From: an uncultured Spirochaetales bacterium
Lineage (GTDB): Bacteria > Spirochaetota > Spirochaetia > Sphaerochaetales > Sphaerochaetaceae
NCBI GenBank assembly: GCA_934247875.1
Contig: CAKQJZ010000023.1
Span: 1 to 26,193 of the forward strand
Reading direction: 5' to 3'
Length of the DNA stretch: 26,193 nt
A program made the position numbers and the translations under genes. Below, in pieces: positions 1 through 6,338 of this stretch. The notes under the pieces are model-generated. The model worked only from the letters and a program-made list of their open reading frames with translations. It did not search any database and was not told where the DNA came from. How positions within the stretch are numbered: position 1 is the first letter of the stretch; each line of letters opens with the position of its first letter.

Positions 1-23
1 TCTCTGGAAAAGATATCGCGCCG

Positions 24-44
24 AGCTTCTCACTCTGAGAAGCT
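24..44. terminator. Perfect 9-bp hairpin, possible terminator of an upstream gene
   Basis: AGCTTCTCA and TGAGAAGCT form a perfect 9-bp inverted repeat around a CTC loop. The bases that follow are only moderately T-rich, so termination is plausible but not certain. It probably closes a transcript that lies left of the window. Confidence 0.4.
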
Positions 45-104
45 AAGTTTGTTATACTAAAACACCTGAGTAGTTACAATACTTTTATTAAAGGATAAAT
101 ATAA

Positions 105-125
105 ATGTGGTATTTAAGCATATAG
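105..125 (+). other. Possible six-codon leader ORF (MWYLSI)
   Basis: An AAGGA at 91-95 stands 9 nt before an ATG that opens a six-codon frame ending in TAG. The next gene starts 34 nt later and has no Shine-Dalgarno of its own. The spacing is good, but an ORF this short can arise by chance. Confidence 0.2.
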
Positions 126-130
126 TATTT

Positions 131-151
131 ATGATATTTTCTTTATATCAT
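131..151 (+). promoter_or_regulatory. Inverted repeat just upstream of the DUF368 start
   Basis: ATGATAT (131-137) and ATATCAT (145-151) are perfect complements around a 7-nt T-rich loop, ending 8 nt before the start codon at 160. It could be an operator or an mRNA hairpin. The right arm partly overlaps a -10-like CATAAT (149-154). Confidence 0.3.
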
Positions 152-159
152 AATCACTT

Positions 160-1011
160 ATGAATGAAGATAAGAAAGAGAATATAGTTTCAGCCGTTAA
201 AGCTTTCGTTATTGGCTCTACAATGACAGTGCCTGGAGTTTCTGGGGGCTCTATGGCTATGATACTAGGCGAGTATGACCGCTTGATAACTTCAGTCAAC
301 GGACTCTTGAATAAGAAGAGCTTCAAGAAATCTGTTATATATTTAGCTCTCTTTGTTGTATTTGCACTCTTTGGAATTCTAGTAATAAGCAAGCCATTAG
401 CTATTCTTATAGAGAAACATAGAATGGTTATAATGTACTTCTTTCTGGGTGCTATAGTCGGAACTGTTCCGATGATTATCAAGTCTTCAACTATCAAAGT
501 ATCTGAATTGGATTTCAAAAGGGTAGTGATCTCTTTGTTATCTATTGTCATTGGAGCTTTGATTGTCTATTCCATCAAATATCTTCCATCAAATATGTTC
601 TCTATTTCTTCTTCTATTAATCTTAAGTCTTTGATTCTTGAAATACTTGGTGGGATATTCCTTTCAGTTGGCTTTGTCTTGCCTGGCGTTTCATTTTCAT
701 ATCTTCTTGTTGTTGTAGGGTTATATGAAGAGATTCTCAAAGCTGTCAATAATTTAGATATAATTCCATATATTCCTCTGGGAATAGGATTGGTACTTGG
801 AATATTCCTTTTGACAGGTATTCTTTCATGGGCAATGAAGAATAAGCCTAAAGTTACTTTTCTTATGATCTTCGGTTTTCTCTTCGGCTCTATTGGAACT
901 GTGTTTCCAGGAATCCCTGAAGGGATGATAATCCTTTATAGCGTTATTTCTTTTGTTATTGGTGCATTGGTGATTTATGCTATATCGATAAAGACGATAA
1001 AAGAAAAATAG
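160..1011 (+). CDS. DUF368 family membrane protein (PopT-type polyprenyl-phosphate translocase)
   Basis: This is a 283-aa polytopic inner-membrane protein. It has the two internal repeats typical of DUF368: PGVSGG at 25-30 in the first half and LPGVSFS at 174-180 in the second, each near a glycine-rich hydrophobic segment (GAIVGTVP at 97-104; GFLFGSIGTVFPG at 239-251). Members of this family have been shown in other bacteria to recycle undecaprenyl phosphate to the cytoplasmic face for envelope polymer synthesis; that role here is inferred from family membership. The ATG at 160 has no Shine-Dalgarno, but no better start keeps the first repeat. A hairpin and a possible leader peptide precede it. 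Its TAG stop shares two bases with the 3' end of the convergent tRNA-Thr. Confidence 0.88.
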   Translation: MNEDKKENIVSAVKAFVIGSTMTVPGVSGGSMAMILGEYDRLITSVNGLLNKKSFKKSVIYLALFVVFALFGILVISKPLAILIEKHRMVIMYFFLGAIVGTVPMIIKSSTIKVSELDFKRVVISLLSIVIGALIVYSIKYLPSNMFSISSSINLKSLILEILGGIFLSVGFVLPGVSFSYLLVVVGLYEEILKAVNNLDIIPYIPLGIGLVLGIFLLTGILSWAMKNKPKVTFLMIFGFLFGSIGTVFPGIPEGMIILYSVISFVIGALVIYAISIKTIKEK

Positions 1012-1081
1012 CCAAAGATGGGAATTGAACCCGCGACCTGCTCTTTACGAGAGAGCTGCTCTACCACTGAGCTACTTTGGC
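1010..1081 (-). tRNA. tRNA-Thr(CGT)
   Basis: A complete 72-nt cloverleaf on the minus strand: perfect 7-bp acceptor stem (GCCAAAG/CTTTGGC), D arm GCTC/GAGC, anticodon arm GCTCT-CTCGTAA-AGAGC with anticodon CGT (codon ACG) and A37, and T loop TTCAATT. The T stem (GCGGG/CCCAT) contains a C-A mismatch and a G-T pair. CCA is not encoded. The discriminator is T (1010), and the 3' end overlaps the stop codon of the DUF368 gene. A37 makes it a substrate type for t6A modification, the pathway of the nearby tsaD. Confidence 0.95.
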
Positions 1082-1092
1082 ATTTCTAACTT

Positions 1093-1121
1093 AATTTACC
1101 GAGTAAAAGCTACAATTGCAA
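1093..1121 (-). promoter_or_regulatory. Predicted promoter of tRNA-Thr
   Basis: On the minus strand TTGCAA (1116-1121) lies 17 nt from TAAATT (1093-1098), placing transcription start about 5 nt before the tRNA. Each box matches the sigma70 consensus at four of six positions. TTGCAA is its own reverse complement and could also serve the opposite strand. Confidence 0.4.
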
Positions 1122-1188
1122 TAGGTTCTGAAATCATATAGTAGTCAGATTTTTGTTTTATAGCTATTATTTAATTAGGAGTTTATAT

Positions 1189-1407
1189 ATGGATGAATTT
1201 AATTTTGATATATTGGGTTTCAATCCAGCTGAACTGAAATTTATCCAAAGCCTTATAGATAAATCTATCGATAATGGAGTACAAGTCGGAGTTCCATGGA
1301 CTGAAGATGTTTATAAGTACATCTTTGAGTCAGATGCTAATCTTGAGCTTGCATCTCTATTGAATATGAATGTTGAGATTGCTGAAATAATTCAGGAAAA
1401 TTTTTAG
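1189..1407 (+). CDS. Small acidic protein of unknown function upstream of tsaD
   Basis: I do not recognise this 72-aa protein. The chosen ATG at 1189 has TAGGAG at 1176-1181, 7 nt upstream; an in-frame extension to 1153 lacks any ribosome-binding site. The product is acidic and probably mostly helical, with no cysteines, signal peptide or membrane segment. The N-terminal part (FDILGFNPAELKFIQSLID) looks like a short helical domain, and a conserved-looking VPWTEDVY follows at about 36-43. It ends 2 nt before tsaD, so the two are almost certainly cotranscribed and perhaps translationally coupled. That suggests, but does not show, a link to t6A synthesis. It is not TsaB, TsaC or TsaE by size or motif. 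Confidence 0.72.
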   Translation: MDEFNFDILGFNPAELKFIQSLIDKSIDNGVQVGVPWTEDVYKYIFESDANLELASLLNMNVEIAEIIQENF

Positions 1408-1409
1408 TT

Positions 1410-2423
1410 ATGAATGTTCTTGGTATTGAAACTAGCTGCGATGAATGCAGCGCTGCTGTTGTTAGAGACGGAAGAGAGATTCTTTCAAATGTTATTGCGA
1501 CTCAGATTGAGCTGCATAAGCCTTATCAGGGGGTAGTGCCTGAGCTTGCTAGCAGACTCCATACAGAGTGGATAGCTCAGGTCGTTGAAGCTGCTATAAT
1601 GCAAGCTGGTCTTGAGAAGAAAGATATCGATGCTGTTGCTGTTACTTCTCGTCCAGGGCTTTTAGGCTCTTTGCTTGTTGGTGTCAACTTTGCTAAGTGC
1701 TTTGCTGCTGCATTGGATATTCCATGCATTGGCATTGATCATATCAGGGCACATTTATATGCCTCTCAGATTGAGAATCCGCTTGAGTATCCATATCTTG
1801 GAGTACTGGTTTCTGGTGGTCATACAGTTATATGCCGTGTCAATGGCTATGATGATGTTGATGTGCTTGGCACAACAATTGATGATGCTATTGGTGAAGC
1901 ATTTGATAAAGTCGCTAAATTCTATGAGCTTGGTTTTCCAGGTGGTGTAGTAATCGATAGACTGTCTAAGAATGGAGATCCTAATGCATTCTTGTTCCCA
2001 GGTCCTACTCTTGATAGAGAAGAGCATAGATATGATATGTCATATTCAGGTTTAAAGACTGCTGTAATCAATCAGAAAGATAAGTTCAGAAATGGAGATG
2101 CCGAAGACACTAGTGAGAACATTGCAGCTTCATTCCAGCGCCAGGCTGTTGGTATATTGATGAAGCGTGTTAAGCTTGCTTTAAAAGATACAGGCCTTAA
2201 GCGTGTAAGCGCTGGTGGCGGTGTTGCAGCTAACTCTCTGCTCCGCTCTGAGATCAAAGCACTTGAAAAGGGTGGGTACACAGTTACATTCCCATCTCTT
2301 AAGCTTTGCACAGATAACGGTGCAATGATTGCAGGCCTTGGCTATAGGTATCTTAAAGATGGATTTAAAGATGACTATCGCCTCACAGCTAGTGCGCGAG
2401 TTGAAGCATTCAAGAAGTTCTGA
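1410..2423 (+). CDS. tsaD: tRNA N6-threonylcarbamoyladenosine transferase TsaD
   Basis: TsaD transfers the threonylcarbamoyl group to A37 of tRNAs that read ANN codons, as the catalytic subunit of the TsaB-TsaD-TsaE system. At 337 aa it has normal length. It shows the ASKHA-fold N-terminal GIETSCDE, the metal-binding HIRAH (His111 and His115), the LVSGGHT nucleotide loop, the SYSGLKTAV segment and the C-terminal CTDNGAMIA with its metal-binding aspartate. The ATG lies 2 nt after the stop of the 72-aa gene and AGGAA about 12 nt upstream is its only purine-rich signal, so coupling is likely. A tRNA-Thr, one of its substrate classes, lies just upstream on the opposite strand. Confidence 0.97.
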   Translation: MNVLGIETSCDECSAAVVRDGREILSNVIATQIELHKPYQGVVPELASRLHTEWIAQVVEAAIMQAGLEKKDIDAVAVTSRPGLLGSLLVGVNFAKCFAAALDIPCIGIDHIRAHLYASQIENPLEYPYLGVLVSGGHTVICRVNGYDDVDVLGTTIDDAIGEAFDKVAKFYELGFPGGVVIDRLSKNGDPNAFLFPGPTLDREEHRYDMSYSGLKTAVINQKDKFRNGDAEDTSENIAASFQRQAVGILMKRVKLALKDTGLKRVSAGGGVAANSLLRSEIKALEKGGYTVTFPSLKLCTDNGAMIAGLGYRYLKDGFKDDYRLTASARVEAFKKF

Positions 2424-2520
2424 GATAGTGTAGATTGATATAACTTTATATGTTATATTGATGTACGTCTTTTAGATGTCGCTAGAGTAAAATATTTATT
2501 ATATTTTTTATAAAAGTCTG

Positions 2521-2549
2521 TTGACTAAAAAGTGTCAATATTCTATTCT
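2521..2549 (+). promoter_or_regulatory. Predicted promoter of the tRNA-Gln/tRNA-Glu pair
   Basis: TTGACT (2521-2526), 17-nt spacer and TATTCT (2544-2549) place transcription start near 2556, about 10 nt before tRNA-Gln. TTGAC and GTCAA (2534-2538) form a short inverted repeat over the -35 box. The rest of 2424-2565 is very AT-rich, with one weak hairpin (2438-2458) after tsaD that lacks a T run. Confidence 0.55.
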
Positions 2550-2565
2550 AGCACAGGATTGAGAT

Positions 2566-2636
2566 TGGGATGTAGTGTAATGGTAACACTGCAGATTCTG
2601 GTTCTGCCTTTGGGGGTTCAAATCCCTCCATCCCAG
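2566..2636 (+). tRNA. tRNA-Gln(CTG)
   Basis: A 71-nt cloverleaf with acceptor stem TGGGATG/CATCCCA, D arm GTGT/ACAC, anticodon arm GCAGA-TTCTGGT-TCTGC with anticodon CTG (codon CAG), T arm GGGGG-TTCAAAT-CCCTC, and discriminator G as is usual for tRNA-Gln. CCA is not encoded. It is followed 8 nt later by tRNA-Glu and is presumably cotranscribed with it. Confidence 0.96.
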
Positions 2637-2644
2637 AGAAACAT

Positions 2645-2716
2645 GGTCCCTTCGTCTAACGGTTAGGACGGGAGATTCTCAGTCTCTAAATAGCGGTTCG
2701 ATTCCGCTAGGGACTA
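2645..2716 (+). tRNA. tRNA-Glu(CTC)
   Basis: A 72-nt cloverleaf with acceptor stem GGTCCCT/AGGGACT (terminal G-T pair), the TCGTCTAACGGTTAGGAC D arm typical of tRNA-Glu, anticodon arm GGAGA-TTCTCAG-TCTCT with anticodon CTC (codon GAG), and T arm AGCGG-TTCGATT-CCGCT. CCA is not encoded. A strong terminator begins 4 nt after its end. Confidence 0.96.
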
Positions 2717-2719
2717 TAA

Positions 2720-2747
2720 AAGACAGCATATGCTGTCTTATTTTTTT
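2720..2747 (+). terminator. Rho-independent terminator of the tRNA pair
   Basis: AAGACAGCA and TGCTGTCTT form a perfect 9-bp stem around TA, followed by A and seven T. The T run ends only 16 nt before the GTG start of the ABC-F gene, so terminator and downstream ribosome-binding site are nearly continuous. Confidence 0.9.
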
Positions 2748-2763
2748 GTCGGATGGTTTTGAA

Positions 2764-4401
2764 GTGATTACTGCATCTAATATTTCACTCTCTTATGGAA
2801 CACAGGTTCTTTTCAAAGAAGTAAATATCAAGTTTACACCAGGCAACTGCTATGGAATTATCGGCGCTAATGGTGCTGGAAAATCTACATTCTTAAAGAT
2901 TCTTTCAGGAGAAATTGAACCAGATACTGGAGAAGTAATCATTACTCCAGGGGAGAGAATGACTACTCTTAGACAGGACCACTTTGCATTCAATAAGTAT
3001 CGTGTCCTTGATACTGTAATCATGGGCTTTCAGAAGCTTTATGATGTAATGCAGGAAAGAGATGCTATTTACGCTAAGAGCGACTTCTCTGAAGAAGATG
3101 GAATCAGGGCTGCAGAGCTTGAAGGCGAGTTTGCAGAGCTTGGTGGCTGGGAAGCAGAAGCTACAGCTGCTCAGATGCTTGATGGCCTTGGAATTCCTAC
3201 AGAGCTTCATGATAAGAAGATGGAAGAGATTGAAGATAATCTCAAAGTCAGAGTTCTTCTTGCTCAGGCTCTCTTTGGAAACCCAGATATCCTTCTTCTT
3301 GACGAGCCTACTAACCACTTGGACCTTGAGTCTATTCATTGGCTTGAAGACTACCTAGAGAACTTCAATAACACAGTTATCGTAGTTTCACACGATAGAC
3401 ACTTCCTGAATACTGTATGTACTCATATTTGTGATATCGACTATGGCAAAATCCAGCTTTATGTTGGTAACTATGATTTCTGGTATATGTCTTCTCAGCT
3501 TGCTGCTAAGCAGATGAAAGATGAAAAGAAGAGAAGAGAGGAGAAGATTGCTGAGCTTAAAGAGTTCATTCAGCGCTTCTCATCCAACGTTGCTAAAGCT
3601 AAGCAGGCTACAAGCAGAAAGAAGCTTATCGATAAGCTCACAATCGATGATCTAAAGCCATCTTCAAGAAGATTCCCTTATGTTGCATTCAAGCCTAACA
3701 GAGAGATTGGCAAGAATGTGCTTGAGATCAAGAATCTTTCTAAGACTATTGATGGAGAGAAGGTACTAGATAATTTCTCTATTACTATCAACCCAGGTGA
3801 TAAAGTCGCATTCGTTGGTCCTAATCACTATGCAAAGACAGTGCTCTTCCAGATTATCTCTGGTGAGATTGAGCCAGATGAAGGTACATACACATGGGGT
3901 GTAACAACTTCTCTTTCATACTTCCCTAAAGACAACTCAAACATGTTCAAGGAAGATGAGACTATGGTTGATTACCTCCAGCAGTTCTCAACTGAAGATG
4001 ATGATACTTTCGTTCGCTCATTCCTTGGAAGAATGCTCTTCAGCGGAGATGAAGCTTTGAAGAACTGCCAGGTTCTCTCAGGTGGTGAGAGAGTTAGAGT
4101 TGTGCTTGCTAAGATGATGCTAGAAGGTGCTAACTGCATGATCTTCGATGAGCCAACATCTCATCTTGATCTTGAGTCTATCCAGGCTCTCAACAATGGC
4201 CTTATTGATTTCAAGGGCGTGCTGTTATTCAATTCTCATGACCATGAGTTTGTATCATCAATTGCTAACAGAATCGTTGAGTTCATTCCTGGTGGAATCA
4301 TCGATAAGATGGAAGGATTCGAAGATTATCTTGCTGATAGCAATGCTAATGAGCTTAGAGAGAAAGCATATAAGGATAATAAGCGCATTATCCTCCTATA
4401 A
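2764..4401 (+). CDS. ybiT: ABC-F family ATPase, YbiT-like
   Basis: ABC-F proteins are soluble tandem ATPases that act on ribosomes. I chose the GTG at 2764 (545 aa) because GGATGG lies 7 nt upstream and the product then starts MITASNISLSYG; a TTG at 2746 would lie inside the terminator T run. NBD1 has Walker A GANGAGKST (34-42) and Walker B LLLDEPTNHLD. A charged linker follows (about 245-300), then NBD2 with signature LSGGE (438-442), Walker B and the H-loop SHDHEF. The NBD1 signature is degenerate (EIEDNLK), as I recall for YbiT. The NBD2 Walker A is also degenerate (GPNHYAKT), so one composite ATP site is intact and the other is not. The C-terminal half, including NHGL-type spacing and the FVSS region, resembles E. 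coli YbiT. It overlaps coaX by 1 nt (TAATG). Confidence 0.93.
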   Translation: MITASNISLSYGTQVLFKEVNIKFTPGNCYGIIGANGAGKSTFLKILSGEIEPDTGEVIITPGERMTTLRQDHFAFNKYRVLDTVIMGFQKLYDVMQERDAIYAKSDFSEEDGIRAAELEGEFAELGGWEAEATAAQMLDGLGIPTELHDKKMEEIEDNLKVRVLLAQALFGNPDILLLDEPTNHLDLESIHWLEDYLENFNNTVIVVSHDRHFLNTVCTHICDIDYGKIQLYVGNYDFWYMSSQLAAKQMKDEKKRREEKIAELKEFIQRFSSNVAKAKQATSRKKLIDKLTIDDLKPSSRRFPYVAFKPNREIGKNVLEIKNLSKTIDGEKVLDNFSITINPGDKVAFVGPNHYAKTVLFQIISGEIEPDEGTYTWGVTTSLSYFPKDNSNMFKEDETMVDYLQQFSTEDDDTFVRSFLGRMLFSGDEALKNCQVLSGGERVRVVLAKMMLEGANCMIFDEPTSHLDLESIQALNNGLIDFKGVLLFNSHDHEFVSSIANRIVEFIPGGIIDKMEGFEDYLADSNANELREKAYKDNKRIILL

Positions 4402-5171
4402 TGGCTATGATTGTTGCTGTTGATATTGGTAATACAAATATTGTGATTGCAGTAAAAGATATGGATAGATGGATTACATCTTTCCGTATCTTTACAGATA
4501 CAAAAAAGACTGGAGATGAGTATTTTGTCATAATCTCATCTCTTATGAATACTTCTAATATCGATAGCAGCAAAGTCGATAAAGTAATAATCTCATCTGT
4601 CGTTCCATTTCTGACTCGCTCATTTGAGAAGAACATGAGACGATTATTTCCAGCTATTGAACCTCTTATTGTAAGCAAGGATCTAAATACTGGACTAGAT
4701 AAAAACTCAATTCCATCTGAGCTTGGCTCAGACCTCCTTGCAAACCTTTCATACGCACATCATATTGCTCCAGATGAAACTGTAATGGTCATAGATTTTG
4801 GCACAGCACTGACATTCTCAACAGTCAATAGAGGAGGCAAAGTGCTTGGAGTTGCTATCTCACCTGGTTTGATCACAGCTGTCAATGCGCTCTTTGGTGC
4901 TACTGCACAGCTGCCACAAGTCGAGCTTAAAGTGCCAGAGCATGTGCTTGGAATGAATACTGAAGAGTCTATCAGATCTGGAATCATGTTTGGCTATGCA
5001 GGGCTTGTGAAAGAGATGATTGAAAAGACTGAGAGTGAAGTAGGTGAGAGAATCAGAGTAATTGCTACAGGTGGGCTCTCAAAAACAATAAAGCCACTTA
5101 TTTCAAGAATCGACATCATAGATGGCTTCCATACTTTAAATGGCCTTGAGCTGATTGCGTCTTTGAATTAG
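4401..5171 (+). CDS. coaX: Type III pantothenate kinase CoaX
   Basis: CoaX phosphorylates pantothenate in the first committed step of CoA synthesis; coaD, for a later step, lies elsewhere in this window. The 256-aa product has the ASKHA-fold phosphate loop VDIGNTN (7-13), the PSELGSD segment with the presumed catalytic Asp111, the second phosphate loop DFGTALTF (132-139), ISPGL, and the late ATGG loop. Two positions differ from the consensus I remember: the basic residue after Asp111 (GxDR) is Leu, and the residue after GTATTF, usually Asp, is Ser. Its ATG overlaps the stop of the ABC-F gene (TAATG), implying coupling. Its stop overlaps that of the convergent M29-like gene, and no terminator separates them. 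Confidence 0.93.
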   Translation: MAMIVAVDIGNTNIVIAVKDMDRWITSFRIFTDTKKTGDEYFVIISSLMNTSNIDSSKVDKVIISSVVPFLTRSFEKNMRRLFPAIEPLIVSKDLNTGLDKNSIPSELGSDLLANLSYAHHIAPDETVMVIDFGTALTFSTVNRGGKVLGVAISPGLITAVNALFGATAQLPQVELKVPEHVLGMNTEESIRSGIMFGYAGLVKEMIEKTESEVGERIRVIATGGLSKTIKPLISRIDIIDGFHTLNGLELIASLN

Positions 5172-6301
5172 TCTTCTTCTGTCAATATTCCGTCTTCAAG
5201 AATAGTGTATTCACAGCCTTTATCATCTTCGCACTCAATAGTAAGCGTTGATGAGTGAATAGGGAGTGTGAGCGTTACAAGTGAGTCATTGAGTTTATCT
5301 ATGTCCTCATCTGAGAGGCCTTTAGCTCTTGCGCCGCCGAGTGTCAGTGCACATCCTCTCATTCTATCCCACTCAGGAAGCGCAAAGAAATCTACATCGT
5401 TATTGTTCTCTTCTGCGATAATAAGCTCAGATGCAAATAATGCATTTGAATCCTGCTTCAGAAAGAGATCAAATAGCTTCCCATTATCTTCAAGCGCACT
5501 GAACTCAGTAATTCTTCCATTTCTGAATGCAATAGATAAGTTAGCAAGCTTCTTGCCAAATAGCATTATTGGCTTAGTTATATTCAAGTATCCATTAGTC
5601 TTGTTCTTATCTAGTGCTCTGAATAGCTCTGTTGTAAAGAGTGTTGGAATGAACTTTCTGACATTAGTTGTTATCTCTTCACTTGTTTCAAAGTGAGAGT
5701 GGGGAAGGAACTCAAACTCAAGATCTACGCCTTCTTCGCTATATATCCTGCCTTTGACAAGATTTAGTTTGTTAAGTTTATTCTTCTCATAATTCAGGAT
5801 ATCTGCACTTTCTTTCATAGAAGAGAGCACATCATCTTCTTCTAAAGAGAATACTTCAGAGAGCAATGAAGATGAGTTTAAATCTATTTCTTCATCATCC
5901 CAAGATTGAGAGGGAAGATAAGCTGTAGCATATGGAGTAGAAGGCGTCTGGTTAGTTAGCGGCTCAGAAAGCAGCCTATATGCTTGAAGCTCTCTTGCGC
6001 TATACTCTTTATCGAGCTCTATATCTTCATAGCTTTTATATGTTGGAATATGCAAAAGCGCACTTGGCCTCTTGTTGATTGGAAACTCAGTCATAGCTTC
6101 TTCTGTATCTTCGACTTTGCCATCTTTGATGTAGTTGATGAAAACTCCGAGGCCGGTAATATCATGAGCAGCTTTGGCAACGAGGTGCGCAAACTCGCTG
6201 TTCTCCTCTTCTGTATTTATAGAAAGCACATCGCCTTTCTGGAGGTTGAGACCTCTTTTCAAGATGATCTCAGCATATTTATTCAAATAGAAATCTTCCA
6301 T
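5168..6301 (-). CDS. Aminopeptidase M29 (AmpS/PepS/AmpII)-like protein with degenerate metal site
   Basis: The 377-aa protein aligns over its length with thermophilic M29 metallo-aminopeptidases: an N-terminal YAEIILKRGLNLQKGD, a middle TTELF...NGYLNITKP, a LFASELII segment, and a C-terminal NDSLVTLTLPIHSS. In active M29 enzymes the last part reads NDSLxHxDFM, CHxALG..Y precedes it, and these supply metal ligands and a catalytic Tyr. Here the positions read Ala318, Arg325, Thr343 and Thr345, while the two glutamates seem kept (TTELF; Glu292). This alignment is from memory, but the NDS anchor makes it firm. The protein is therefore probably not a standard aminopeptidase. ATG 6301 follows a terminator T run by 11 nt and has only a weak GGA signal. 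The protein is acidic, cytosolic and without a signal peptide. Confidence 0.82.
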   Translation of the reverse strand: MEDFYLNKYAEIILKRGLNLQKGDVLSINTEEENSEFAHLVAKAAHDITGLGVFINYIKDGKVEDTEEAMTEFPINKRPSALLHIPTYKSYEDIELDKEYSARELQAYRLLSEPLTNQTPSTPYATAYLPSQSWDDEEIDLNSSSLLSEVFSLEEDDVLSSMKESADILNYEKNKLNKLNLVKGRIYSEEGVDLEFEFLPHSHFETSEEITTNVRKFIPTLFTTELFRALDKNKTNGYLNITKPIMLFGKKLANLSIAFRNGRITEFSALEDNGKLFDLFLKQDSNALFASELIIAEENNNDVDFFALPEWDRMRGCALTLGGARAKGLSDEDIDKLNDSLVTLTLPIHSSTLTIECEDDKGCEYTILEDGILTEED

Positions 6302-6312
6302 ATTAATCCATT

Positions 6313-6333
6313 AAAAACCACCCGTGAGGGTGG
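6313..6333 (-). terminator. Terminator after bpuR, just before the M29-like gene
   Basis: On the minus strand CCACCC-TCAC-GGGTGG is followed by five T. It lies 5 nt after the bpuR stop codon, and its T run ends 11 nt before the start codon of the next gene, so no promoter fits between them. Confidence 0.8.
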
Positions 6334-6338
6334 CATCA

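Noticed and set aside
91..159. Riboswitch before the DUF368 gene
   Set aside because: Only one short hairpin is present; there is no conserved aptamer core or room for one.
2746..2763. TTG start six codons upstream in the ABC-F gene
   Set aside because: It lies in the terminator T run without a ribosome-binding site, whereas GTG 2764 has GGATGG at 7 nt and gives the family N-terminus.
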